From JBQTII01 sp052387905 (GTDB taxonomy: Bacteria > Actinomycetota > Actinomycetes > Sporichthyales > Sporichthyaceae), in assembly GCA_052387905.1 (NCBI GenBank), contig JBQTIR010000012.1, forward strand, positions 58,179 to 122,178: DNA of 64,000 nt, written 5' to 3'. The notes under the pieces are model-generated. The model did not search any database. It was given only the letters and a program-made list of their open reading frames with translations, and had not been told where the DNA came from. A program made the translations under genes and the position numbers. Within the stretch, counting starts at the first letter, position 1; every line of letters starts with the position of its first letter. Below are positions 56,338-64,000 of this stretch, one piece after another.

Positions 56338-57984
56338 TCACCGTTCGTCGTCGCGCCCGCTCTCGCCCCGCACATCGTCAGCGCCGGGCCCGCTACGGAT
56401 GAAGTCGTCGCCCTTGCCGCCCCTGATCACGTCGGCGCCGGACCCGCCGTAGATGACGTCGTTGCCCTGGTTGCCACACAGGATGTCCCCGCTGCCCGCA
56501 CCGTCGATGAAGTCATCGCCACCCAATCCGCGGATCAGATCCCGGCCGGAGGTGCCGACCAGGGTGTCCTCGCCCGGCGTACCCGTCCGCACGGTGAAAC
56601 CGGCGGGGACACCCCGTCCCGCGCAGGCGTCCGAGATCGACACGGGCGGGGTGGGCGGTGTGGGCGGCGTGGGAGGAGGCGTGCCGGGCGGGGGTGTGAC
56701 GGGCGGCGGCATCGGCGGCGGCACGACGGCTCCGATGTCACCCACCGCGCTCTGTAGGAGCCTGTCCGGTGACCCGTCCAGCGTGGAGTCGATCATCGCG
56801 TCCGAGGCCCCGGCAACCAGCGCGTCGCGCACCTGGCCCGGGGTAGCCCCCGGGTTGTTCTGCAGGTACATCGCCGCGACGCCGGCCACGTGCGGGGCAG
56901 CGAAGGACGTGCCGTTCAAGGGGCGCAGCTCGGTGCTGCTCGCGATGCCTGCGGACACGATCTGCCGACCCGGGGCGAAGATATCCAGGCAGGAGCCGCG
57001 GTTGGAGAACGAGGATCGCCGGTCGTTGGCGTCGCTGGAGCCGACGGTGATCGCTGCCGGCAGCCGAGCAGGGCTGACCGAGCAGGCGCTGTCGTTGCCG
57101 AAGATGCCGGAGTTGCTGTTGCCGGCCGCCACCACGGTGCTGATGCCGACGTTGATCATGCCCTGCACAGCAGCATCGAGCGCGGAGTCCGCATTCCCGC
57201 CCAGGCTCAGGTTGGCCACCGACGGGACATCGAGTGCGTTGTGCTGGGCCACGACGAAGTCCAGGCCCTTGACGATCGTCTCGGTGTCGGTGTCATCGCC
57301 GCACGGGAACACCCGGACCGGGACGATGGTCACGGCCTTCGCGACGCCCACCGTCGCACCGCCGATGGTGCCCGCCACATGGGTACCGTGCCCGACGCCG
57401 CTGCTGTCCGCGCAGTCGGCGGGATTGTTCGGCGCCTGATCCGACGCGGCATTGAACCCGGCGCCGACCCGGCCGGCGAACTGCTGGTGATCGGCGCGAA
57501 GCCCCGAGTCGATCACGTACGCGCGCACCCCGGAACCGGTCGAGGTGTAGGTGTAGGAGTTGTTCAGCGGCAGGTCACGCTGGTCGATCCGGTCGAGGCC
57601 GAAGCTGGGCACAGGCGTCTGGGTCACCTGCTTGACGTGGCGCATGTTGGGGCTGACGAGCCGCACCTGCGGATCGCCGGCGAGATCCTCCGCCTGCTCG
57701 ACGGACAACTTGGCCGCAAAACCGTCGATCACGTGGGTGTACTCCGCCGTCACCTGCGCGCCGCCGGATTCCACCTCGTTCACGGTGGCACGCACGCTCG
57801 AGGCCGATGCGGTCGGCTCGAAGATCACGACGTACTCGCCGGGGATGACGCCGCCCGTCCGAATGGGATCGGACTGCCCGGCGCCGGCGGCCGACCCGGG
57901 CAGCGCGGCCACCAGGGCCACGGCCATGCTCAGCACCGCGCTAGCGGCCAAGCTGGACCGCATCACCGGACGTCGTGCGTTCAT
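56338..57984 (-). CDS. Secreted subtilisin-family protease with Pro linker and RTX repeats
   Basis: An exported 548-residue S8 serine protease. A signal peptide and an I9-like inhibitory propeptide (YVVIFEPTASASSVRATVNEV, about 55-115) precede the catalytic domain. The catalytic triad is Asp in AYVIDSGL, His in GVGHGTHVAGT and Ser in NGTSFAAPHVAG. A 40-residue Pro/Thr linker leads to a C-terminal hemolysin-type calcium-binding block (GLGGDDFIDGAGSGDILCGNQ and following units), uncommon on subtilases. ATG 57984 has a GGGGGT ribosome site. No type I secretion system is in the window, so the protein probably leaves by the Sec route. Confidence 0.93.
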   Translation of the reverse strand: MNARRPVMRSSLAASAVLSMAVALVAALPGSAAGAGQSDPIRTGGVIPGEYVVIFEPTASASSVRATVNEVESGGAQVTAEYTHVIDGFAAKLSVEQAEDLAGDPQVRLVSPNMRHVKQVTQTPVPSFGLDRIDQRDLPLNNSYTYTSTGSGVRAYVIDSGLRADHQQFAGRVGAGFNAASDQAPNNPADCADSSGVGHGTHVAGTIGGATVGVAKAVTIVPVRVFPCGDDTDTETIVKGLDFVVAQHNALDVPSVANLSLGGNADSALDAAVQGMINVGISTVVAAGNSNSGIFGNDSACSVSPARLPAAITVGSSDANDRRSSFSNRGSCLDIFAPGRQIVSAGIASSTELRPLNGTSFAAPHVAGVAAMYLQNNPGATPGQVRDALVAGASDAMIDSTLDGSPDRLLQSAVGDIGAVVPPPMPPPVTPPPGTPPPTPPTPPTPPVSISDACAGRGVPAGFTVRTGTPGEDTLVGTSGRDLIRGLGGDDFIDGAGSGDILCGNQGNDVIYGGSGADVIRGGKGDDFIRSGPGADDVRGESGRDDER

Positions 57985-58097
57985 GAGTGACCCCCCACCA
58001 AACCGGCACATCGCACACCGAGTACCACGATCATTTGAGGAGATGGCGCGCCAGGGAAGCGGGCACGACCCGTGCGGCCCTACCGCGCAGGCTCAGT

Positions 58098-58766
58098 TCA
58101 CCCGGTCGGGTCAACGACCTTGATGCTGACCGCGCGGAACATCGGCGGAGTGGAGAACAGCACGGCCTGCTTCGGGTCGGGGACGCCCAGCACACGCGGC
58201 TCCCGGGGCAGGGCGGCGAGCGCGGCCAGGCGCCGGTCCGCGAGTACCCGATCGATCGCCGTGCGTTCCCCACCCACCACCAACGCTGCCAGGGATCCGA
58301 CATGTGGCACCAGGATGCGCGCGGCAACCTCGGCCGCACTGTCGAGTGCGACCTCGACCTGGTTCTCCCGGCGCCGGGCGAAGCGCTGCTGCGACCAGCC
58401 GCCGGCCGAGGTTCGCCCGTGCACCTGACGCGAGCCCACCTTGGTCACCACCCAGGTCACGCCGTCGAAGACACCCGCCGCGTACCCGCCCAGCCGGACC
58501 AGCAACACCCCCACGCGTCGTGGTGCCGCGGCGTGCGCCGCGAGCCGGGCGACGAGTTCGTCACCGCTCCCGAGCGGACGCCAACTCCCGGCGAACGGCG
58601 CAGCCGCGTCCGCCGTCGCCCCGTTGGCCGCGAGCGCGAACACCCCCGAGGACGCCTTCTCGAACCGGACCGGGCCACCGTGGCGGTCGGCGAAGTTCGC
58701 GAACCAGCGCACGACGCGCTCAGGTGGGACCTCGACCGTGCGCCCGCCGGGGGCAGGCTGGGACAT
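58098..58766 (-). CDS. acVLRF1-family peptidyl-tRNA hydrolase
   Basis: A 222-residue protein of the actinobacterial Vms1-like release factor 1 (acVLRF1) group, ribosome-quality-control enzymes that release stalled chains. The active loop is GRTSAGGWSQQRFARRREN, where GG followed by Gln matches the eRF1/VLRF1 GGxxQ-type catalytic segment. The fold around it (YAAGVFDGVTWVVTKVGSRQVHG, HVGSLAALVVGGERTAIDRVL) is also typical. Its 3' part has VPDPKQAVLFSTPPMFRAV. It lies just downstream of sufT and may be co-transcribed with the SUF operon. The GTG-free ATG start is clear. Confidence 0.85.
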   Translation of the reverse strand: MSQPAPGGRTVEVPPERVVRWFANFADRHGGPVRFEKASSGVFALAANGATADAAAPFAGSWRPLGSGDELVARLAAHAAAPRRVGVLLVRLGGYAAGVFDGVTWVVTKVGSRQVHGRTSAGGWSQQRFARRRENQVEVALDSAAEVAARILVPHVGSLAALVVGGERTAIDRVLADRRLAALAALPREPRVLGVPDPKQAVLFSTPPMFRAVSIKVVDPTG

Positions 58767-58769
58767 CGA

Positions 58770-59090
58770 CTAGACGTTGAAGCCCAAAGCGCGCAGTTGT
58801 TCGCGGCCGTCGTCGGTGATCTTGTCCGGGCCCCACGGGGGCATCCAGACCCAGTTGATGCGGAAATCCGCGACCAGGCCCTCGAGGGCCTGGCGGGTCT
58901 GGTCCTCGATGACGTCGGTAAGCGGACAGGCGGCCGAGGTCAAAGTCATGTCGACCGTGCAGAGGTTCGCCTCGTCGACGCTGATGCCGTAGACCAGGCC
59001 CAGGTCGACAACATTGATGCCGAGCTCCGGGTCGACGACGTCGCGCATCGCCTCGGTGAGGTCCTCTTCGGTCGGGAGAGCCGTGGTCAT
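58770..59090 (-). CDS. sufT: SUF-associated MIP18/DUF59 protein
   Basis: A 106-residue MIP18-fold protein (SufT/PaaD-like) that supports iron-sulfur cluster maturation. It contains MRDVVDPELGINVVDLGLVYG and the conserved Cys in TLTSAACPLTDVI, then NWVWMPPWGPDKIT. ATG 59090 lies behind GGAGG and overlaps the sufU stop as ATGA. As last dedicated gene of sufB-D-C-S-U-T it matches the standard actinobacterial operon. Confidence 0.93.
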   Translation of the reverse strand: MTTALPTEEDLTEAMRDVVDPELGINVVDLGLVYGISVDEANLCTVDMTLTSAACPLTDVIEDQTRQALEGLVADFRINWVWMPPWGPDKITDDGREQLRALGFNV

Positions 59091-59545
59091 CGGGAGCCTC
59101 CTTGATCGGCACTGGCCAGTGCCTGAGCGGTTGCGTCTTTGAACGCCATCCAGCCGAGCAGTGCGCACTTGATACGCGCAGGGTATTTCGAGACTCCGGC
59201 GAAGGCGATGGCGTCCTCCAGCACATCCTCGTCGCCGCTCGCCTGGCCCTTGGACTGCATGAGCGTGAGGAACTCATCCTGCACGGCGAAGGCGTCGTCG
59301 AGGTCCTTGCCGATCAGCAGTTCGGTGAGCACCGAGGTCGAGGCCTGACTGATCGAGCAGCCCAGGCTGTCGTAGGAGACGTCGGCGACCTTGCCGTCGA
59401 CCAGGTGAACCCGCAGCGTCACCTCGTCACCGCAGGTCGGGTTGACGTGGTGCACCTCGGCGTCGTACTCCTCCCGCAGGCCCTTGTTCCGGGGATTGCG
59501 GTAGTGGTCGAGGATGATCTCCTGGTAGAGCGCTTCCATGTCCAT
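59087..59545 (-). CDS. sufU: SUF zinc-dependent sulfur-transfer protein
   Basis: A 152-residue SufU that accepts persulfide sulfur from SufS and passes it to SufBCD. It contains LYQEIILDHYRNPRNKG, and the zinc/sulfur ligands Cys-Asp in NPTCGDEVT, Cys in LGCSIS and Cys in IKCALLGW. The 4-residue spacing and absence of the IscU-specific Lys-Pro-Pro-Cys-Ser fit SufU rather than IscU. It is separated by only 3 bp from sufS. Confidence 0.94.
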   Translation of the reverse strand: MDMEALYQEIILDHYRNPRNKGLREEYDAEVHHVNPTCGDEVTLRVHLVDGKVADVSYDSLGCSISQASTSVLTELLIGKDLDDAFAVQDEFLTLMQSKGQASGDEDVLEDAIAFAGVSKYPARIKCALLGWMAFKDATAQALASADQGGSR

Positions 59546-59548
59546 GCG

Positions 59549-60823
59549 TCACGCGACCTTGAAGAACGTCTTGACCGCGTGCAGGCCCTCGATCAACGCG
59601 TCGATCTCGGCCGGGGTCGTGTAGAGGTAGAACGAGGCCCGGGTGGACGCCGTGACGCCGAAACGGGTGTGCACCGGCCGGGCACAGTGGTGCCCGCCAC
59701 GCACCGCGATGCCGTAGGAGTCCAGCACCTGCCCGATGTCGTGCGGGTGCAGGTCGTCGCCCCGTTCCCGATCGGTGAGCTCGAAGCTGATCGCTCCCCC
59801 GCGGTCGACGTTGTCCGTGGGGCCGAGGATGCGCAGACCGGGCACGGCCTGGAGCTTCTCCAGCGCGTAGCCGGTGATCGCGTGTTCGTGGGCCTGGATC
59901 GCGTCCATGCCGATGGCGCTGAGGTAGTCGAGGGCGACCCCGAGACCGACGGCTTGAACAATCGGCGGGGTGCCGGCCTCGAAACGGTGTGGCGGCGCCG
60001 CGTAGGTGGAGCCCTCCATGCGCACGATCTCGATCATCTCGCCGCCGCCGAGGAACGGCGGGAGCTGCGAAAGCAATTCCACCCGGCCCCAAAGCACGCC
60101 GATCCCGGTCGGGCCGCAGAGCTTGTGCCCGGTGAACGCGACGAAGTCCGCGCCGAGCGCGGCGACATCGACGGGCATCTGGGTCACGGCCTGGGAGGCG
60201 TCGATCACCACCAAGGCGCCAACCTCATGGGCGCGGCGGGTCAGCTCCGCTACCGGGTTGATCGTGCCGAGCGCATTGGAGACCCAGGTAATCGCCAGCA
60301 CCTTGGTGCGCTCGGTCATCAGGTCGTCGATGTTGTCGAGGTCCAGGCGGCCGTCATCGGTAATTCCGAACCAGCGCAGCGTGGCTCCGCTGCGTTCGCA
60401 CGCCAACTGCCAGGGAACGATGTTCGAGTGGTGCTCCATCTCGGAGATCACCACCTCATCCCCGGGGCTCAGGCCGTAGGGGCCGCCGGCGTGGGTGAGC
60501 ACATTGGCGACGAGGTTGAGCGCCTCCGAGGCGTTCTTGGTGAAGATCACCCCGTCGCGGTCGGGCGCGTTGATGAACGCCGCGACCTTGTCCCGGGCAC
60601 CCTCGAAGGCTGCGGTGGACTCCTCACCGAGCTGGTGTGCGGCGCGCGCGACGTTGGCGTTGTGCGCGGCGTAGTGCTCGGAGATCGCGTCGATGACCAC
60701 CTGGGGCTTCTGCGAGGTGTTCGCCGAATCCAGGTAGACCAACGGGCGGTTGCCGTCCAGTCGCCGCGTCAGGATGGGGAAATCCTCGCGGAGCTTGGCG
60801 TCGAGCAGACCCGGCAGGCTCAC
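59549..60823 (-). CDS. sufS: Cysteine desulfurase
   Basis: A PLP-dependent group II desulfurase, 424 residues, mobilising sulfur from L-cysteine. The PLP Lys lies in VAFTGHKLCGPTGIG. The active-site loop RGGHHCARPVHTRFG carries the persulfide Cys. Other landmarks are YLDSANTSQKP and EHHSNIVPWQ. The GTG start at 60823 overlaps the sufC stop as GTGA. It acts with SufU. Confidence 0.95.
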   Translation of the reverse strand: MSLPGLLDAKLREDFPILTRRLDGNRPLVYLDSANTSQKPQVVIDAISEHYAAHNANVARAAHQLGEESTAAFEGARDKVAAFINAPDRDGVIFTKNASEALNLVANVLTHAGGPYGLSPGDEVVISEMEHHSNIVPWQLACERSGATLRWFGITDDGRLDLDNIDDLMTERTKVLAITWVSNALGTINPVAELTRRAHEVGALVVIDASQAVTQMPVDVAALGADFVAFTGHKLCGPTGIGVLWGRVELLSQLPPFLGGGEMIEIVRMEGSTYAAPPHRFEAGTPPIVQAVGLGVALDYLSAIGMDAIQAHEHAITGYALEKLQAVPGLRILGPTDNVDRGGAISFELTDRERGDDLHPHDIGQVLDSYGIAVRGGHHCARPVHTRFGVTASTRASFYLYTTPAEIDALIEGLHAVKTFFKVA

Positions 60824-61581
60824 GCAGTCGCCTTGTCCAGGAACCGCTCGTAGCCCTCCGCCTCGAGCTGGTCGGCGAGCTCGGGGCCGCCCTCTTCCAC
60901 GAACTTGCCGCCGATGAAGACGTGCACGAAGTCGGGGGTGATGTATTTGAGGATCCGCGTGTAGTGGGTGATCAGCAGGACGCCGACCTCGCCGCTGGCG
61001 CGGACCCGGTTCACGCCTTCGGAGACGACCTTGAGCGCGTCGATGTCCAGGCCGGAGTCGGTCTCGTCCAGGATCGCGATCTTCGGCTTGAGCAGCTCGA
61101 GCTGCAGGATCTCGTGGCGTTTCTTCTCGCCGCCGGAGAAGCCCTCGTTGACATTGCGCTGCGCGAAGGAGGGATCCATCGCGAGCTGGTCCATGGAGGA
61201 CTTCATCTCCTTGACCCAGGTGCGCAGCTTGGGCGCCTCACCGGAGATCGCGGTCTTCGCGGTCCGCAGGAAGTTCGACACCGAAACGCCGGGAACCTCG
61301 ACGGGGTACTGCATCGCGAGGAAGAGTCCCGCGCGGGCACGCTCGTCGACGCTCATCTCCAACACGTCCGCGCCATCGAGGGTGATCGAGCCACCGGTGA
61401 CGGTGTACTTCGGGTGTCCGGCGATGCTGTAGGCAAGAGTCGACTTGCCGGAGCCGTTGGGTCCCATCACCGCGTGCGTCTCGCCCGGTTTGATGGTCAG
61501 GTTGACCCCACGCAGAATCTCCTTGACGCCCTCGGCAGTGTCGACCTGGACATGCAGGTCCTTGATCTCCAGCGTAGCCAT
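60820..61581 (-). CDS. sufC: SUF ATPase
   Basis: A 253-residue soluble ABC ATPase of the SufBCD scaffold. It contains Walker A VMGPNGSGKSTLAYSIAG, the family-specific signature FSGGEKKRHEILQLELL, Walker B AILDETDSGLD and LLITHYTRIL. ATP hydrolysis reshapes SufB-SufD for cluster assembly. ATG 61581 has a GGGAG-like ribosome site; a 35-bp gap separates it from sufD. Confidence 0.96.
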   Translation of the reverse strand: MATLEIKDLHVQVDTAEGVKEILRGVNLTIKPGETHAVMGPNGSGKSTLAYSIAGHPKYTVTGGSITLDGADVLEMSVDERARAGLFLAMQYPVEVPGVSVSNFLRTAKTAISGEAPKLRTWVKEMKSSMDQLAMDPSFAQRNVNEGFSGGEKKRHEILQLELLKPKIAILDETDSGLDIDALKVVSEGVNRVRASGEVGVLLITHYTRILKYITPDFVHVFIGGKFVEEGGPELADQLEAEGYERFLDKATA

Positions 61582-61616
61582 TTCTCAGAACTCCCAGGTC
61601 GTGATCTGGTGGGCAG

Positions 61617-62738
61617 TCACATCGAGCTCTTCACGAGCTCGGCGTCGATCTTGGCGAGCAGGCGTTCCTCGACGTCGGGGACGCCGATTCGGCCGATCAC
61701 CTCGGCGAAGAAGCCACGCACGACCATCCGGCGGGCATCGTCGGCCGGGATGCCGCGGGACTGCAGATAGAAGAGCTGCTCGTCGTCGAAGCGCCCTGTG
61801 GTGCTGGCGTGACCGGCGCCGACGATCTCACCGGTCTCGATCTCCAAGTTGGGCACGGAGTCCGCGCGGGCCCCATCTGTGAGGATGAGGTTGCGGTTGA
61901 TCTCGTAGGTGTCGGTGCCGACCGCCTCCGCGCGGATCAGCACGTCACCGACCCACACGGTGTGCGAGTCCGCGCCTTGCAAGGCGCCCTTGTAGGCGAC
62001 GTTGCTGCGGCAGTTCGGCACGCTGTGGTCCACGAACAGCCGGTGCTCCAGGTACTGCCCGGCGTCGGCGAAGTAGAGCCCGAGCAGTTCGGCGTCGCCG
62101 CCGGGACCCAGGTACTGCACCTGCGGGAACATCCGGACCACGCTGCCGCCGAAGGTCACTGTGACGCCCCGGATGCTGGCGTCCCGCGCGAGCTGCAGGT
62201 GCTGGTGTCCCAGGTGCACGGTGTCGTCGGCCCAGTCCTGAACGCTGACGAGGGTAAGTGAGGCACCCTCACCGACGACGACCTCGACGTTGCCGGCGTA
62301 GGTCGCGCTGCCCTGATGATCGAGAACCACTGTCGCCTTGGCGAAGGCTCCCAGTTCGATGACCACGTGGCCGAAGGCGGCCGACTCGGCCCCTTCGCCG
62401 CGCAGCGTGAGCATCGTGGCGCCTTCGATCTGAGCGTCACGCGGCACGCTGACCAGCGTCGCGTGGCCGAAGCCGGCATACGCAGTGGCCGCGACCTTGT
62501 CGTTGTACGGCCCGGTGCGACCGATACGGGAATCATCGCGAGCGATGGTCTCGACGAGCACGCCCTCGGCTGCACTGACCTCGACCAGCACCTTGCCGTC
62601 GGCCGTGACGTCACCGGCGTGCAGACCGCGAAGACGGCGCAGCGGTGCATACCGCCACTCCTCTTCACGGCCGTCGGGAACCCCGAACTCCGCGCCGTCG
62701 AATGCGCTGTGCGGAGTTCGCTTGGCGTCCTGAACCAC
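61617..62738 (-). CDS. sufD: SUF scaffold subunit SufD
   Basis: A 373-residue right-handed beta-helix protein that pairs with SufB. The family C-terminal part reads IVGAGHASTTGRFDDEQLFYLQSRGIP, with the His-containing GAGHAS corresponding to the cluster-site His of SufD. GTG 62738 shares one base with the sufB stop (TAGTG), so translation is coupled. The N-terminus (VQDAKRTPHSAFDGAEFGVPDGREEEWRY) shows the EEWRY motif found in SufD. Confidence 0.95.
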   Translation of the reverse strand: MVQDAKRTPHSAFDGAEFGVPDGREEEWRYAPLRRLRGLHAGDVTADGKVLVEVSAAEGVLVETIARDDSRIGRTGPYNDKVAATAYAGFGHATLVSVPRDAQIEGATMLTLRGEGAESAAFGHVVIELGAFAKATVVLDHQGSATYAGNVEVVVGEGASLTLVSVQDWADDTVHLGHQHLQLARDASIRGVTVTFGGSVVRMFPQVQYLGPGGDAELLGLYFADAGQYLEHRLFVDHSVPNCRSNVAYKGALQGADSHTVWVGDVLIRAEAVGTDTYEINRNLILTDGARADSVPNLEIETGEIVGAGHASTTGRFDDEQLFYLQSRGIPADDARRMVVRGFFAEVIGRIGVPDVEERLLAKIDAELVKSSM

Positions 62739-64000
62739 TAGCCGACCGCCCCTTCCATCTGTAGTTCGATCAGCCGGTTCAGCTCGAGCGCGTACTCCAT
62801 CGGGAGCTCACGGGCGATCGGCTCGATGAAGCCACGCACGATCATCGCCATGGCCTCCTCTTCCTTCATGCCGCGGCTCATCAGGTAGAACAGCTGCTCC
62901 TCGGAGACCTTCGAGACCGTGGCCTCGTGCCCCAACGCCACGTCGTCCTCGCGGACGTCGACGTAGGGGTAGGTGTCCGAGCGGGAAATGTTGTCCACCA
63001 GCAGCGCGTCGCAGCGCACCGTGGACTTGCTGTGGTGGGCACCGTCCTGCACCTGGACCAGACCGCGGTAGGAGGTCCGGCCTCCGCCGCGGGCCACCGA
63101 CTTCGACACGATCGTCGAGGAGGTGTGCGGTGCGGCGTGCACCATCTTGGCGCCCGCGTCCTGGTGCTGGCCCTCGCCCGCGAACGCGATCGAGAGCACC
63201 TCACCGTGCGCGCGCTCGCCCGTCATCCAGACCGCCGGGTACTTCATCGTCACCTTGGATCCGATGTTGCCGTCGATCCACTCCATGGTCGCGCCGGCCT
63301 CTGCCCGCGCGCGCTTGGTGACGAGGTTGTAGACGTTGTTCGACCAGTTCTGGATGGTCGTGTACCGGCAGCGCCCACCGCGCTTGACGATGATCTCGAC
63401 GACCGCCGAGTGCAGCGAGTCAGACGAGTAGATGGGAGCTGTGCAGCCCTCGACGTAGTGCACGTATGCGTCCTCGTCGACGATGATCAGCGTGCGCTCG
63501 AACTGGCCCATGTTCTCCGCGTTGATGCGGAAGTAGGCCTGGAGCGGCATCTCGACGCGAACGCCCGGCGGCACGTAGATGAACGACCCGCCCGACCAGA
63601 CCGCGGAGTTGAGCGCGGCGAACTTGTTGTCGTTCTGCGGGATGATCGTCCCCAGGTACTGCTTGACGAGCTCCTCGTGCTCGCGCAGGCCCGAGTCCAT
63701 GTCGAGGAAGAGGACTCCCTTCTCCGTGAGGTCGGCCTGGAGCTTGTGGTAGACGACCTCGGACTCGTACTGCGCTCCCACACCCGCGAGGTACTTCTTC
63801 TCGGCCTCCGGAATCCCAAGCTTGTCCCAGGTGTCCTTGATGTCGGGGGGCAGGTCCTCCCACGACTCCGCCTGCTTCTCGGTCGGCTTGATGTAGTAGT
63901 AGATGTTGTCGAAGTCGATTCCCGAGAGATCCGCGCCCCAGCTCGGCATCGGCCGGGCGAGGAAGTAGTCGAGCGACTTGTGACGGAACTGCCGCATCCA
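62738..64000 (-). CDS. sufB: SUF scaffold subunit SufB (5' end beyond window)
   Basis: The C-terminal 420 residues of SufB, the cluster-assembling scaffold. Visible are RPMPSWGADLSGIDFDNIYYY, PPDIKDTWDKLGIPEAEK, GSFIYVPPGVRVEMPLQAYFRIN, EGCTAPIYSSDSLHSAVVEI (conserved Cys region) and RCDALLVDNISRSDTYPY. Full-length SufB is about 470 residues, so roughly 50 N-terminal residues lie beyond position 64000. The apparent Met at 63997 is internal. The upstream SufR-type regulator expected in actinobacteria is therefore also outside the window. Confidence 0.96.
   Translation of the reverse strand, partial: WMRQFRHKSLDYFLARPMPSWGADLSGIDFDNIYYYIKPTEKQAESWEDLPPDIKDTWDKLGIPEAEKKYLAGVGAQYESEVVYHKLQADLTEKGVLFLDMDSGLREHEELVKQYLGTIIPQNDNKFAALNSAVWSGGSFIYVPPGVRVEMPLQAYFRINAENMGQFERTLIIVDEDAYVHYVEGCTAPIYSSDSLHSAVVEIIVKRGGRCRYTTIQNWSNNVYNLVTKRARAEAGATMEWIDGNIGSKVTMKYPAVWMTGERAHGEVLSIAFAGEGQHQDAGAKMVHAAPHTSSTIVSKSVARGGGRTSYRGLVQVQDGAHHSKSTVRCDALLVDNISRSDTYPYVDVREDDVALGHEATVSKVSEEQLFYLMSRGMKEEEAMAMIVRGFIEPIARELPMEYALELNRLIELQMEGAVG

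Noticed and set aside
63995..63997. ATG at 63997 as the sufB start
   Set aside because: Family length and the in-frame Trp codon before it show that sufB continues past the window edge.

Overview
The window is a gene-dense, very GC-rich stretch of actinobacterial chromosome. Support for this comes from three resuscitation-promoting-factor (Rpf) proteins, an InhA-type enoyl-ACP reductase, divergent glgM/glgC, an IdeR/DtxR-type iron box, frequent GTG starts, 4-bp stop/start overlaps, and several TANNNT boxes lying 6-8 bp before a start codon (leaderless promoters). The gene set fits a soil actinomycete (Frankiales-like or related), but the genus cannot be fixed from sequence alone. No rRNA, convincing tRNA, transposase, integrase or CRISPR array was seen.

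Layout. 1-4.1 kb: an FHA-HTH protein convergent with a soluble Ser/Thr kinase, then a SPOUT RNA methyltransferase and a CysG-like uroporphyrinogen-III methyltransferase. 4.2-17.2 kb: a late cobalamin (B12) block on the minus strand (bluB-cobT fusion, cobC, cobB, cobO, a ChlI-ChlD-type chelatase, cobQ, cobD). It is interrupted by a sortase, a secreted FG-GAP protein and an Rrf2 regulator. 17.3-21.2 kb: a ferric iron ABC transporter behind a near-consensus iron box. 21.1-27.0 kb: envelope glycan genes (GT-C-like membrane protein, epimerase, flippase-GT2 fusion, FAD oxidoreductase). 27.1-33.0 kb: ArfB, a TSUP permease, and three Rpf proteins around a stomatin/NfeD pair. 33.0-41.7 kb: a ModF-like ATPase, glgM/glgC, serB, a lipoprotein hydrolase, SixA, and fabI/fabG. 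41.9-51.1 kb: tldD/tldE, a DUF732 protein, an MFS transporter, dodecin, DUF3099, moaA, SURF1 and an atypical SDR. 51.2-58.8 kb: an ABC exporter, a crotonase, a small HTH protein, ABC-F, a secreted subtilase with RTX repeats, and acVLRF1. 58.8-64.0 kb: the SUF iron-sulfur operon sufB-D-C-S-U-T, with sufB cut by the window edge.

Functional links. The cobalamin genes cover side-chain amidation, adenosylation, cobalt insertion (ATPase part), aminopropanol attachment and lower-ligand synthesis/activation. The corrin-ring methylases, CobN, CobS and CobU/P are not in the window. Iron uptake and SUF assembly, together with MoaA and other metal/cofactor genes, give the window a metal-cofactor theme. 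Two ribosome-rescue enzymes (ArfB, acVLRF1) and an ABC-F protein address translation.

The most unusual feature is a family of palindromic elements exactly 44 bp long: 10-nt arms, a 24-nt core and a central YATWGC. Seven copies occur. Their arm sequences differ but stay complementary within each copy. Four lie between genes, two are inserted in frame in the linker of the chelatase gene, and one is read in frame by the tail of the flippase-GT2 gene. Two other dispersed repeat pairs and a strongly structured 320-bp gene-free segment at 27.6-27.9 kb accompany it.
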